A DNA stretch of 64,000 nucleotides from Kiloniella laminariae DSM 19542 (GCF_000374005.1 NZ_KB893135.1:1-64000); one strand, 5' to 3'. Shown: positions 8,367-17,868, counted from the first letter of the stretch. Made by a program: numbers and translations. The notes: generated by a model not told the origin, from the letters alone.

Positions 8367-11300
8367 TTACATTTTAAAAATATCAGCAAGAACTCTTTTA
8401 CCTAAATGCTTTTCAATAGATTTCCCTATTTTGTAATCGTCACTTTCAGATTCATCCAATACGATATTATCATTACTGCTAGAGGTTGACTGAACATAGC
8501 CTTTTTTAGCAACATCTTTAGAATAACCACCAATAAAACCTCTAGTCTCGGCACCCGCAGTACCTATTATCTCTTTTGCCCCAAGTTGAATCATAGATTT
8601 TACAAATAATCTATCTTTCAAAGCATCTTTCATGGCTCTTTCTATTCTCTTATTTACTACATCAGATCCTTGACCAACTGCCAACCCCAAGGCTGCTGTA
8701 GTTAGACCTATCCCCATGGATAAATACCTGGCGGTTTCCTCATTAAATGGTACGCCTGATTTTAATGCAATATCCCTTAATTCCAGATACAGTGCCCCAC
8801 TTTCCAACTGATATGTTTCATTAGCCATGTTGAGTTTAAACCCAAGACTAAAAGCGATCATAAATGTCCCAGGTACAGTAGCAACTTCTTCTGGAAAGAG
8901 CGCTTGAGGGCCTGCAACGCCTATCGCCGTCGCCAAGCTTACCGCAGCCGCTCCAGTTACCGCACCAACTACAGCACTTTTTGCATAAGGCTCAATTCCT
9001 TCTGCAAATGTATTGATACTTGGCAAAACATAACGCCCTAGGCCGTTTTCCAAGCCAATGCCCTTAATTTCATGATTATCAATCAGTTCTATTTCCCTGA
9101 TAATATCATCAGGATTTCCTTGATTCGTCATCAAGTAAAATCCCAACCTCTTTTTTCTGTTAGCCATCAATCCCTGATGAACAGATACTTTAATTTGTCC
9201 TGTTACCCCACTACGAGCTAACTCACTGTTAGAATTTGCTTTCTTAATGTTATCTTTAACCTCATTATTCTTGCTCAACACATCATAAAATTTGCGGCTT
9301 ACTATATAAGCCTGAATACCCATTTTCTGCCTTTTTAGCTCAGCTACTTTCTTATTAAGTACATGCTTAGGATTAAATCTCACCTCATCAGTGTCTCTAA
9401 GCTTATCAAGGTCATTGATTTTTTGATCAATCTTGTTGATTTTTTCTTCATATTTTTGTCGAGAACGAATTATAGATTTATAAAAAGCAACAACACCTTC
9501 ATCAGTTATTCCAAGATCATTTTTCTTTAGTACATCTGCAAAAAAAGAGAGCTGCTCTACCGGAATTTTTTTAAGTTCTTGTAGTACGGGCAAGTAACGA
9601 CGAATATCGTCAACAGTCGGAACTGTGATGAAATATTTTAAGGCAAAGGCTGCTTCTTTAACCTCTTCCTCTTTACCTGCAAATTCAGAGAAAAATTGGG
9701 CATATTTTTCTGACCTAAACTTACTTGGGATCACCCCGTTTTCACCCAAATCCATAAGGATTTTATCCACATTATATTCAATCAGGTGCTTATCAGGGTG
9801 ATGTGTCAGAACGTCCTCAGGAATTCTCTTTATCACCTCTTGTTGAAATTTTACATAACCCTTATCGCCATACTCATCTCCAACACTATTTTTGGTAAGT
9901 TCGCCCCAAGCATTCCTGATCCGATCGTCCGCATAAAGTAAATTGTTATTTTTTATACTGATCAACCTCTCGAATGGCTTATTTCCTGAGGATTTACCGG
10001 GCGTTTTACGCCTACCCATTTCGTTATAATAATCTGTGACCATCCCCTGAGAGGCCAGGTAGGGAGAAGAATATTGATTGCGTGTATTTTGTGGAGACTT
10101 CTCGCCATCCTGCTCAACCACACCCTCACCCGGTGTCCACCTGACATTTCTCCTGGAGCTAGGTTCGTCCGGCAAGCGTCGATCTGCCACCTCCTCAACT
10201 TCATTGCCGTTCTGATCTGTAACGACCAGTTTATAGCTCGGCTTTCCGGTTTTGCGGGCTTCAGCTTCGGTTTGCTCGTCAGCCACAACTGAAACCTGGC
10301 TGCCTTCCGGTAATGCCAGTTTCTCCACATCCGCTTCCAGTTCCTGGCGGATCAGATTTCTCTCTCGTCCTTTGCCATAAAACCTGTCGGGCGCATTTTT
10401 CATAAATTCCAGCCGTCCGTTTACTTCAGTCGCGCTCCAACTCCGCCGTACAACATTCTCCGCATAATCCTGTGCCAGATTGCCATCACCTGTCAGGACG
10501 TACTGCTGCTGGAAGACACTGTTCAATTCGGCGGCAAGGCGTTCTTTCGCCTCATCCGAAACAAAAACCGCTCCTGCGGGTGTGTTGTCGTTCAGCGACG
10601 CGCCAATAAACGCTTCAAGTGAAAGAGCAGCATTTGCAGCCTCAGATGCATAAGGACCACCGCTGGGATAAAGTCTGGAGAAAGCATAATCGCGCTTTTC
10701 GTATTGTTCAGAAATGGTCGGATCGGTTTTCGCAATGGCATCCTCAATTGCTTTATCCGCTTGTTTCCCTGCTTTAATACCCTGATTGATCACCAACAAA
10801 CGGGCGGCTTCTACAGGCGGAATATCGGAAATGACATTTATCGGAAGATTCTGGGATCGTGCAAAAAGATCCGCAGCACGCACCTGGCTTTCGACACTCC
10901 CTTGGCGCCCCTTTCGAAGGCTCTGCCGAACAACATTTGGAACAATTCCAACTTTCTGGATGAAATCTACAGTGAACTGATTTTGCTCTTCCATCGGCAA
11001 CTCTGAAACACCAGATCCTTTCAGAATTTCGACATATCTTTCTTCCACTGCCTGACGATGCTCAGGAATGTACGGATCAAGGCCAATCCCGGTCTCCATA
11101 CTGTATTGAACGGTATCGGCACGTTTTTGCGCCTCTTGCAGTTCGAATGAAACCTGCGCATGACGTTGCCTTAATTCCTGTGATTGCTGTTCATCAATCA
11201 GCTCCTGCTCCAGAGCAACCGCAATTTCCTGCTCCCCGGCCTCTCCGCTCTCCACAGCCTGCCACAAGCTTTGAACCTCAAGCGTATCTGACTCCTGCCA

Positions 11301-12086
11301 TTTGGCCGCAATCAGGTCCCCGAGGTCTCGCTTGGCTTCATCCCCAAGAATTGTATCAAAGCTGGTTGCCTTGTTTGTGGCCGGCTCCAGCCATTCTCCC
11401 AGTAAAAGCGACTGCGCTGCTTCAAACTGTTTTCTCTCGACCAGGGAAAGAACAGTTCCTTTAACCAGATTGAAAGTGCTTTCACGCAATACCGCCTGCA
11501 TTTCCGAGGCGCCCAGGCTGGCCACAAGCTTCTCACTCTTGGCTTTCAAATCATAAATTGCTGAAAAAAGCGTCCCCGGTATCGGATTGTTGTATATCAA
11601 GACACTCTGATCATAAACGTTATTCAGCCAGGTTTTTTCCGCGTCGGCTCCAACACCTTTAGAGTGCAAATTGAGCAACAACTTCAGCCCGCTCTCATTT
11701 TGGGCATCAAATTCAGCGAGTAACTCTTCCCGACTACCCTCAGTATAAAAATTAACCCCCTCGATCACAGAGTTGCGACGTAGGGCTTCCTCTTCATGCC
11801 ATTTCTGTGTGATTGTTTCGGCGTCCGCATTGGCAAAATCAGGATCACTGGCAAGAAGTCCGACTGCTGCTTCTGTATTTTGAATATAGGCATTCTTGGC
11901 TTTAATCTGCTGGACAGCAGATTTGGTTGCGCGATCCTTTTCGATCTGCACCTGCTGATCGCCAAAGTGCCCAAGCGCCTCAGAAAGGGCCTGAATTCCC
12001 TCGGTAATGTATCCTTCCCCTGTATCAGGGATCTTCTGGCGACCATCTCCGGTCACAATGTTCTGGCTGTCTGGAATATTTGGCAT
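8367..12086 (-). CDS. large internal virion (DNA ejection) protein, composite
   Basis: 1239 aa from the ATG at 12086. By position (after tail tube B and a gp14-like protein, before the fibres) it corresponds to the T7 gp15/gp16 internal core proteins that pass into the cell with DNA. Residues 1 to about 690 are soluble, helical and glutamine/glutamate-rich. The remainder is lysine/asparagine-rich with coiled-coil segments (KINKIDQKINDLDKLRD) and, near the C-terminus, two hydrophobic glycine/alanine-rich segments (SAVVGAVTGAAAVSLATAIG; TTAALGLAVG). The DNA is distinctly more AT-rich from about 8.4 to 10.0 kb than upstream, suggesting an exchanged C-terminal part. No lysozyme motif was seen. 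Confidence 0.6.
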   Translation of the reverse strand: MPNIPDSQNIVTGDGRQKIPDTGEGYITEGIQALSEALGHFGDQQVQIEKDRATKSAVQQIKAKNAYIQNTEAAVGLLASDPDFANADAETITQKWHEEEALRRNSVIEGVNFYTEGSREELLAEFDAQNESGLKLLLNLHSKGVGADAEKTWLNNVYDQSVLIYNNPIPGTLFSAIYDLKAKSEKLVASLGASEMQAVLRESTFNLVKGTVLSLVERKQFEAAQSLLLGEWLEPATNKATSFDTILGDEAKRDLGDLIAAKWQESDTLEVQSLWQAVESGEAGEQEIAVALEQELIDEQQSQELRQRHAQVSFELQEAQKRADTVQYSMETGIGLDPYIPEHRQAVEERYVEILKGSGVSELPMEEQNQFTVDFIQKVGIVPNVVRQSLRKGRQGSVESQVRAADLFARSQNLPINVISDIPPVEAARLLVINQGIKAGKQADKAIEDAIAKTDPTISEQYEKRDYAFSRLYPSGGPYASEAANAALSLEAFIGASLNDNTPAGAVFVSDEAKERLAAELNSVFQQQYVLTGDGNLAQDYAENVVRRSWSATEVNGRLEFMKNAPDRFYGKGRERNLIRQELEADVEKLALPEGSQVSVVADEQTEAEARKTGKPSYKLVVTDQNGNEVEEVADRRLPDEPSSRRNVRWTPGEGVVEQDGEKSPQNTRNQYSSPYLASQGMVTDYYNEMGRRKTPGKSSGNKPFERLISIKNNNLLYADDRIRNAWGELTKNSVGDEYGDKGYVKFQQEVIKRIPEDVLTHHPDKHLIEYNVDKILMDLGENGVIPSKFRSEKYAQFFSEFAGKEEEVKEAAFALKYFITVPTVDDIRRYLPVLQELKKIPVEQLSFFADVLKKNDLGITDEGVVAFYKSIIRSRQKYEEKINKIDQKINDLDKLRDTDEVRFNPKHVLNKKVAELKRQKMGIQAYIVSRKFYDVLSKNNEVKDNIKKANSNSELARSGVTGQIKVSVHQGLMANRKKRLGFYLMTNQGNPDDIIREIELIDNHEIKGIGLENGLGRYVLPSINTFAEGIEPYAKSAVVGAVTGAAAVSLATAIGVAGPQALFPEEVATVPGTFMIAFSLGFKLNMANETYQLESGALYLELRDIALKSGVPFNEETARYLSMGIGLTTAALGLAVGQGSDVVNKRIERAMKDALKDRLFVKSMIQLGAKEIIGTAGAETRGFIGGYSKDVAKKGYVQSTSSSNDNIVLDESESDDYKIGKSIEKHLGKRVLADIFKM

Positions 12087-12133
12087 GATCAATCAATCCG
12101 GATAAAAATGTTCTGGGCTTGTGGCAAAAAATG

Positions 12134-12604
12134 TTATGGTTGTGGTCCAAACAACGTTGGATATGTCTGTTTCAGCAGCCTGTTATCGGCAATACCACCG
12201 AGTATCCCGCCGCCTGCGCTCAACCCGCCACCAATAAGGGCATTACGCCCCTGTTTTTTCAGGGCTTTCGCCTGCATATCGCCGTACCTAAGGATGCTGT
12301 CTGCTTCCTGATACCCCAACTGTTCGGTCTCTTCGATCAACAGGGCCGGACTGCCTTCAATCTTCAATCCTGCCGCGGCAAAATTCGCCCGCTGCTGCCC
12401 AGATAAACGCCTGGTCTGAATGCGTTTTCTCTCTGCATCAAAGGCAGCCTGTTCCCGCGCCTGCCTGGCCTGCTTTTTTGCCTGTTTATTTTGCTGGATG
12501 CCGCCATAGAGAGACGCTCCCGCCCCAAGCAGGGATGCCGCAGCTTTTGCAGTACCTGCGAGCCCGCCCAAACCTGAAAAAATCGTTTTTATAAACCCGA
12601 ACAT
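12134..12604 (-). CDS. gp14-like internal virion protein
   Basis: 156 aa from the ATG at 12604, chosen for GGAG six bases upstream. It has an N-terminal glycine/alanine-rich hydrophobic segment (GLAGTAKAAASLLGAGASLYGG), a long charged coiled coil (NKQAKKQARQAREQAAFDAE), then RRLSGQQRANFAAAGLKIEGSP and a second Gly/Ala helix (GGGLSAGGGILGG). This is the usual pattern of T7 gp14-type proteins, which exit the capsid first and form the outer-membrane part of the ejection channel. It lies 47 bases upstream of the large internal protein gene. Confidence 0.7.
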   Translation of the reverse strand: MFGFIKTIFSGLGGLAGTAKAAASLLGAGASLYGGIQQNKQAKKQARQAREQAAFDAERKRIQTRRLSGQQRANFAAAGLKIEGSPALLIEETEQLGYQEADSILRYGDMQAKALKKQGRNALIGGGLSAGGGILGGIADNRLLKQTYPTLFGPQP

Positions 12605-12883
12605 CCAAAGCTCCATACATGTGACAACACCCGAAATTTCGGGCTGAATTCCTTGATTAAAGGCAGCAGAATAATTCGCGCAAAACCCGGTTCTGCACGT
12701 CAGCTCATCGCTCATTCATCTAATAAAAATCGAACACCCCGGATCTCAAGCCCGACAAGCAACCATGAACGACGAAACAAAAAAGGGATAAACCGGATTG
12801 TTGCACAACCCGATCAGCGATATCCTCTAAAGCAGAGCCAGCAACAACTCCCGCAAAGACGATACCCCTGCCAGAGAACACAA

Positions 12884-13510
12884 ATGCACTGGATTGTTAG
12901 ACAATTTATAAAATTTCATGAGAAACACCCATGGATCTATACTGGGGTTTCCTACGGACTTGGGGTGTTTTTTATCTATTGCCTTATTATCGCTTTCCAG
13001 CTTTTCACACCTGCAAAATTGCTCCGTCAGGCAAGCTGGTCAACACCTCCAGAATTACTGGATTTCAGTCAGTACCAGATCTATTTTTTCTCACTCGGGC
13101 TCTTTACGACCTTGGTGATCGCTCTGTTGATGGCCTTGGTTGGTCCGCTTTACCTGTTCCACAAAAAGGCTGTTGATACCTTTATCCTTCAACAAAGACG
13201 TCGATGGCTCATCCCCCTTGAAGGTACTGGTGTTATAAAAAAAGGCATTCTGCTCTTACTGGCTCTCTGGGTTCTGATCTGGAGTATTGTTACCCTGCAA
13301 ATACTCTCAGGAGCCTACCCGCCGAGTTTGATGGAAATCATGCGCCAGACATATGGAATCTCTGGTTCTGACCACTATGCTGACTTTATCAACTCGCTGT
13401 TTTTCCGGCTTGTCATCCTTGGCAGCGCCATAACTTTTTTCCCTGTGGTCTTGTATGGATATTTTCGTTTCACAACAAAAAAGAAAGCCTGCAGTTTGCC
13501 TCCTCAATAA
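12884..13510 (+). CDS. four-helix membrane protein, moron (paralogue 1)
   Basis: 208 aa, on the opposite strand to the surrounding structural genes. Four membrane helices are evident (about residues 18-40, 62-90, 122-145, 175-198). It shares with the next gene FxEKHPWIY near the N-terminus, a TPPELxxxSQY segment, GPLYL after helix 2 and AYPPSLMEIMRQ(T/I)YG between helices 3 and 4, so the two are duplicates. The family is not one I recognise. Strand and location are those of a moron, a lysogeny-expressed cargo gene. Plausible roles are superinfection exclusion or immunity to the protein encoded head-on at 14143-14733. Both are inference. The frame opens further upstream without a credible start. 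Confidence 0.6.
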   Translation: MHWIVRQFIKFHEKHPWIYTGVSYGLGVFFIYCLIIAFQLFTPAKLLRQASWSTPPELLDFSQYQIYFFSLGLFTTLVIALLMALVGPLYLFHKKAVDTFILQQRRRWLIPLEGTGVIKKGILLLLALWVLIWSIVTLQILSGAYPPSLMEIMRQTYGISGSDHYADFINSLFFRLVILGSAITFFPVVLYGYFRFTTKKKACSLPPQ

Positions 13511-13564
13511 AGCCACCCAAGAGGAAAACCTAAAAGAATAATCAGCCCCAAACATGAGATATGC

Positions 13565-14173
13565 ATGTCATCGATATTCACAAAACTCTCACCGTTCTAC
13601 GAAAAACACCCCTGGGTCTACAGGACTGTTTCCTGGTCTTTCGCTATCCTGCTTACTCTTTCCCTGATTTTTGCCTTCATGTTTTTAACACCTGCAGATT
13701 TTTTGCGTGCCGGAAGGGACGTCCGACCGCCTGAACTACAGGCATACAGTCAGTACAGAGACATTTTTTTGTCTTTTGGGATTTTCATCTTTCTCTTTAT
13801 CTTCCTGACCATCACTCTGCTCGGACCACTCTACCTGCAAAACAAACCTGTGATGGATGCCTTCATCAACCACTCCAAACAGCAACTCGGCTCTTTCATC
13901 GAAAGCTCCAGAAACATAAGAGCGTTTCTATGGCTTGCCTTGTGTATCTGGGTACTAACCTGGGGTATTGTTACACTCCGGCTTTTATTTGCTGCCTATC
14001 CGCCAGACATGATCGAAACCATCCGTCATATCTATGGCGATCCCAGCGCAGAACATTTCAAAAATTCGGCCCAAAATTTATTTTACCACTTTCTGATCAT
14101 CGGCAGCATACTCACATTTACACCCGTATTTCTGGTGTTCTGTTATCGCCTGAGGGCGAAAGGGACTGATTGA
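13565..14173 (+). CDS. four-helix membrane protein, moron (paralogue 2)
   Basis: 202 aa with four predicted membrane helices and the same conserved blocks as the gene 54 bases upstream (YEKHPWVY, RPPELQAYSQY, GPLYLQN, AYPPDMIETIRHIYG). The two proteins diverge mainly in the helices, consistent with an old tandem duplication. Its 3' end overlaps the 3' end of the minus-strand DUF6973-like gene by 31 bases, so the two genes converge. No enzymatic motif is visible. The short spacing suggests that both membrane proteins are made from one transcript starting upstream of 12.88 kb. Confidence 0.6.
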   Translation: MSSIFTKLSPFYEKHPWVYRTVSWSFAILLTLSLIFAFMFLTPADFLRAGRDVRPPELQAYSQYRDIFLSFGIFIFLFIFLTITLLGPLYLQNKPVMDAFINHSKQQLGSFIESSRNIRAFLWLALCIWVLTWGIVTLRLLFAAYPPDMIETIRHIYGDPSAEHFKNSAQNLFYHFLIIGSILTFTPVFLVFCYRLRAKGTD

Positions 14174-14733
14174 AGTTTCCCCTCGCGAAAGAGTTCCATG
14201 ATTACATCTTCCGGATTTCGACCTTTATTTTTTAAATTCCCTGCCGCATCCCGACCAACACGATTATTATAAAGATCCTGTAATTCACTTTGGTCGTTAT
14301 CATCGTCTAATCCAATATACCCCAATGGAAAAGATGCTCTTTCATGGCCATCTGTTATTTCCTTTGCTCTTCTGACGCCATACTTTTTCACCAAAAGATA
14401 ACTACCTAATGCATGACGTACAGCATCCTGAGCATCATCATATCCCCTCCCCGGTACCAGGCGCCTAGCTGTCTCCTCCGCCTCATCGACAGCATCTTCC
14501 GGATCACCATCATTGGAGAGATAATTCCCCACATCCCCTGGACCGTTATCCGGATCGTAGTCAAGAAATCTATAGTACTGCTCTTTATTCACAGGCTCTG
14601 GTGTGGGCTGCGGGAGAGTAACATACCTTCCGTTGTACAACCCTGCTCCTCTTGCTGGCTTCCTCTCCGGTGTACGCTCAGGATTGCCTCCCAGCTTTCC
14701 ATTCCCGGATAATTTATACTCCAGAAACCCCAT
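14143..14733 (-). CDS. DUF6973-like protein in virion gene position (possible effector)
   Basis: 196 aa. The N-terminal 60 residues are basic and proline-rich. The C-terminal half contains DAVRHALGSYLLVKKYG (103-119), ITDGHE (126-131) and DLYNNRVGR (153-161), a histidine/glutamate/asparagine pattern I associate with DUF6973 domains found at the tips of polymorphic toxins. That assignment is from memory of the motif, not a search. It sits two bases after tail tube B, where T7-like phages encode small internal virion proteins, so it may ride inside the particle. The ribosome site GGAGGGATAGAC precedes the ATG. It could equally be a structural protein with a converging domain fold. Confidence 0.55.
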   Translation of the reverse strand: MGFLEYKLSGNGKLGGNPERTPERKPARGAGLYNGRYVTLPQPTPEPVNKEQYYRFLDYDPDNGPGDVGNYLSNDGDPEDAVDEAEETARRLVPGRGYDDAQDAVRHALGSYLLVKKYGVRRAKEITDGHERASFPLGYIGLDDDNDQSELQDLYNNRVGRDAAGNLKNKGRNPEDVIMELFREGKLQSVPFALRR

Positions 14734-14735
14734 GT

Positions 14736-16499
14736 CTATCCCTCCGACTGGACTTCGGTGATCAGTGATCTGATGGTCGCGGGCAGTGGTTGGCTGGCGC
14801 GGATATAGATCTGGGCCTTGTCGTTAAAACCGTTGTCCGGGTCGATTTCCAGATAGCCGGTGTAGAGATCCGGTGATTGGCCAAAGGGGGTCGAGCCGTC
14901 GCGGAAGATATAGGTCTGGGTCTCGTCTGGGTTCTCTCCGGCTTCAAGCGTTCCGGTGTTCATCACATCCACCCCCATGGAAACCACGCGCTTTTTCTTG
15001 CCCCGCCCGGTGCCACTTTGCGTGGCGACAATCGGCGACAGCGGCTGGACCAGCGATTGATAGGGCAACCCCGCCGTAATCTTCACGCCCTTGCGGTTGT
15101 TCGGCAGGGTCACCGACCCATCGGCAATCACAATCGCCTGGGGCGATACCTTGCCATCGTGCAGAATGTCCAGCGTCTCGCCAACCAGATGGGAAAACCC
15201 AGTGATGGTTCCTGCGGTTTCGCCGCTATAGGTGCCGCCACAGTCGACAAAAAAGGCATCATCCTTGACGGCGTCGTCGTTGAAAACGGCTTCCATATAT
15301 TCGATATGCCGCACCACCGCGCCATTGACCTTACGCTTGACCGACAGCCACAGCACTTCGCGCTTGGCTTCATAGGTCACGGCGACGGTTTCGGCTTCGC
15401 CCCAGGGGTGCTCGTCGGTTTTGCCGCCCAGCTTGTGCCGATGGAACGCCACCACTTCCTGTGATTTTTCATAGGTCACACCGACCAGCTGCCCGTCATC
15501 CCGGACCATCCAAATAATTGCATCTGGGTCGTTCTCCATATCCATGGCCTTGATGCCCTTGCCCGTAATGTGCTGAGACAAAAAGGTCAGGTCGGGTGCG
15601 ATAAAACTGTCACGCTCGAACGAGAAAACAAACTCGTGCAGGCGCTTGCGGTTACGACTGAGGAACAGTGCCACCTCGCCTTTCTGGATCGGGGTAATGG
15701 CTGCGGACCCTTCGGTGGTGTGACGACGATTGATCACCGAGGTAACGGTCAGCGCCTCGTTGGCCGAAGATCCGCTCAATGTCCGGGTCGCCCCGGATGT
15801 TCCCATCATCAGCGCCCGGCCCTCGACCATCCACTGGATATGGTTGACCTGCCCGGCCTTGATCGTCGCCTTGAAGCCGTCATCCGCATTGGTGCCCAGG
15901 GTCAGGTTTTTTTCGTCGGATGTTTTTGATGTCCAGATGGTTTGCGGCTGATCGGGCGGCGAGGCAAAGATCGAACGCTGCTGATAAAAGGAACAGCGAC
16001 GCGGATAATTCCCCGCCTTCCATTCCGCAGGTTTGGCGGTAAAGACAATATCACTCAGGGTCCAATCGTCGTGATCATTGCGCTTGAGTTCTTTGGGCGG
16101 GTGATCCTTGTGCACAATCCAGAGTGAATTTTCCGTCTGGGTCACCACCAGTTCAAACAGCTGGGCCTCGGTGTAGGGCGTGACGATTTCATAGGGCGCA
16201 CTGTCTTTCTGGATCTGGCCGAAGTCACGATAGAACCGCATATAAAGATCCCCGACCTCGATAGTATAGGCATCCTCGGTCGAGTATTCAAAGGTGATCA
16301 GGCGACATTGTTTGTCCGCATGTTTGGCACTGGCAACAAAGCGCGTGCCCGGCCTGCGGGTCAGGCCACCATGCGGCAGCACGATCCAGTTTTCACAGAT
16401 CGCCAGCCCGGACTGATAAAGCTGGGTATCCTCTCTACCATGCAATCTTGGGGTAATCTCGCCGCGGACAAAGCTGGCCTGGAGTGTTCTCTGGGTCAT
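14736..16499 (-). CDS. tail tubular protein B (gp12-like, tail nozzle)
   Basis: 587 aa. The start QASFVRGEITPRLHGREDTQLYQSG and the following GGLTRRPGTRFVA segment are hallmarks of the podoviral tail nozzle protein, here usual in length. The body is beta-rich with repeated TGE/VGVTYE elements. Six copies would form the distal tail tube to which fibres attach. Its ATG overlaps the stop of tail tube A by one base, and the next gene starts two bases after its stop, so the block is one translational unit. Confidence 0.85.
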   Translation of the reverse strand: MTQRTLQASFVRGEITPRLHGREDTQLYQSGLAICENWIVLPHGGLTRRPGTRFVASAKHADKQCRLITFEYSTEDAYTIEVGDLYMRFYRDFGQIQKDSAPYEIVTPYTEAQLFELVVTQTENSLWIVHKDHPPKELKRNDHDDWTLSDIVFTAKPAEWKAGNYPRRCSFYQQRSIFASPPDQPQTIWTSKTSDEKNLTLGTNADDGFKATIKAGQVNHIQWMVEGRALMMGTSGATRTLSGSSANEALTVTSVINRRHTTEGSAAITPIQKGEVALFLSRNRKRLHEFVFSFERDSFIAPDLTFLSQHITGKGIKAMDMENDPDAIIWMVRDDGQLVGVTYEKSQEVVAFHRHKLGGKTDEHPWGEAETVAVTYEAKREVLWLSVKRKVNGAVVRHIEYMEAVFNDDAVKDDAFFVDCGGTYSGETAGTITGFSHLVGETLDILHDGKVSPQAIVIADGSVTLPNNRKGVKITAGLPYQSLVQPLSPIVATQSGTGRGKKKRVVSMGVDVMNTGTLEAGENPDETQTYIFRDGSTPFGQSPDLYTGYLEIDPDNGFNDKAQIYIRASQPLPATIRSLITEVQSEG

Positions 16500-17077
16500 T
16501 ATTGCCGCGCCTCCAGCCAGCCTGACGGCAGAATTTCAGTGATCCCGTCTTCCATCATGTCATTGGCCTTGGCATCGCGCAGATCGTTGCGATAAAGCGC
16601 CAGTGCTGTCTGCAGTTTGGATTGTGATCCTGTCAGCACCTCGGCCAGGCGCACCGCCAGCTGTGTCGCAATCACCCGGCGCAGATCCGGCGACATTTCC
16701 ACCGGGTCCAGATTGCTGGTGATATAGCGGTATTTCAGCGGCGCAGGCAGATCGCAAAGGATAAACCGCCCCTCAAGCTGATAGCGCAGTGGCAGACCAT
16801 CTGCTTCTCCCGTGGTCGTAATCGGCAGGGCCTGCAGATCATCGACCGGGCGACGATAGCGGTGCCAGTTGCCAAAAGCTACGGCCTCGGCAGAGACTGC
16901 CAGCTTCACCCTTCTGATCGCGCAGGACCAGGGATATTCCCGCAAGACTGTCTCGACCGCCCGGGGATAGGCAATCTTGCACTGGCGGGCTTCCTTGCTG
17001 TTTTCCTCCAGCGAGACAATCGACTTGTCCCCCAGGATCTGCAGGGCATCCCGGCAGATTTCAACCTTGCTGGTCAT
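16499..17077 (-). CDS. tail tubular protein A (gp11-like, tail gatekeeper)
   Basis: 192 aa. Starts MTSKVEICRDALQILGDKSI and continues ARQCKIAYPRAVETVLREYPWSCAIRR, which is the conserved N-terminal half of podoviral tail tube A / connector proteins. Twelve copies normally sit between portal and nozzle. The C-terminal part (RRVIATQLAVRLAEVLTGSQ) is the expected helical segment. It overlaps the downstream nozzle gene by one base. A terminator-like hairpin lies between it and the capsid block upstream. Confidence 0.85.
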   Translation of the reverse strand: MTSKVEICRDALQILGDKSIVSLEENSKEARQCKIAYPRAVETVLREYPWSCAIRRVKLAVSAEAVAFGNWHRYRRPVDDLQALPITTTGEADGLPLRYQLEGRFILCDLPAPLKYRYITSNLDPVEMSPDLRRVIATQLAVRLAEVLTGSQSKLQTALALYRNDLRDAKANDMMEDGITEILPSGWLEARQ

Positions 17078-17117
17078 GGCTCATCCCGTCCTGATTTCAA
17101 TTGCAACAACGCGAAAG

Positions 17118-17147
17118 AAAAAGGCTCCACTCCAAAGGAGCAGAGCC
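17118..17147 (-). terminator. intrinsic terminator between capsid and tail blocks
   Basis: Minus strand: GGCTC..CTCC-TTT-GGAG..GAGCC with a 2-by-2 internal loop, followed by five Ts then CTTTC. It lies between the 76-aa gene (stop at 17216) and tail tube A (start 17077), so it can end head-gene transcription or attenuate read-through into the tail genes. Confidence 0.7.
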
Positions 17148-17215
17148 ATTCTCAAACAAACCGGGGAAAGAAAACCTGTTCCCTTCTCCCGGTTACAAAC
17201 AGCCTGCTCAGGCTG

Positions 17216-17446
17216 CTAAAGCTTTTCCATCCAACTGGTGGAAAAATGCGCCGGATCCCGCAGGTCAAAGGCATCCCCGACCTGACGCAACTGCACGCCG
17301 TAATAGCCCAGCTTAATCGCCCGGACTTTCACAGGGGCAGTTGCCCCGGATTTTTCAGGAGCTTCTGCCGTAGCCAGAGGAACACGAGCCGTTTTCACAG
17401 CCGCTGCTTTTGCCGCCGTCGGTTTTGCCACCTCTTTTGCCGTCAT
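17216..17446 (-). CDS. small head-region phage protein
   Basis: 76 aa. An alanine/lysine-rich, probably disordered N-terminus (about 1-40) precedes KVRAIKLGYYGVQLRQVGDAFDLRDPAHFSTSWMEKL. This YYG...R.GD.F....FS..WMEK pattern recurs in small proteins encoded between capsid and tail genes of many phages, with no known function. Its ATG overlaps the stop of the cement gene by one base. The terminator follows about 70 bases downstream. Confidence 0.65.
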   Translation of the reverse strand: MTAKEVAKPTAAKAAAVKTARVPLATAEAPEKSGATAPVKVRAIKLGYYGVQLRQVGDAFDLRDPAHFSTSWMEKL

Positions 17447-17868
17447 CAGCTCTGCACACCGGCAACGATGGCAGCAGAGATTTTACCGCTGCTCGGGTTG
17501 GTGCCCGTCACGGTATAACGCAGACGCATATAACGCTCGTTCAGTCCCTTGGGCAGGATATGAAACGAGGTCTGTTTGCCCGCTTTCAGTTCCGCCAAAG
17601 GAATGGTCTGGGCCAGGATTTCACGGGCCGAGGAAAAACCGGTGTTGTCATCAACTTCGATGGCAATTTTCAGGTTGGTCAGGTTGTTGAAATTCTGGGT
17701 CACCTGCACATTGATCGGCACAGCCGTGCCATTACCCGGATCAGAAGTCAGAGCCGCAGAGGCCCCAACGACAGTTCCTGTGGTCCCCAGATCAAGAATG
17801 TTGGTTGACGCAGCTGTTGCGGTAACCGCCTGCTGGTCGGAAAAGGTAAGCTGTTTACTGTGGATCAT
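17446..17868 (-). CDS. capsid cement/decoration protein (Bbp16-like)
   Basis: 140 aa, beta-rich and without cysteines. The opening QLTFSDQQAVTATAASTNILDLG and the closing RYMRLRYTVTGTNPSSGKISAAI fit the Bbp16-type capsid cement proteins of Bordetella phage BPP-1 relatives, which decorate and stabilise the shell. It follows the major capsid gene by 16 bases, the usual place for a cement gene. The assignment rests on motif recall plus position. Confidence 0.7.
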   Translation of the reverse strand: MIHSKQLTFSDQQAVTATAASTNILDLGTTGTVVGASAALTSDPGNGTAVPINVQVTQNFNNLTNLKIAIEVDDNTGFSSAREILAQTIPLAELKAGKQTSFHILPKGLNERYMRLRYTVTGTNPSSGKISAAIVAGVQS

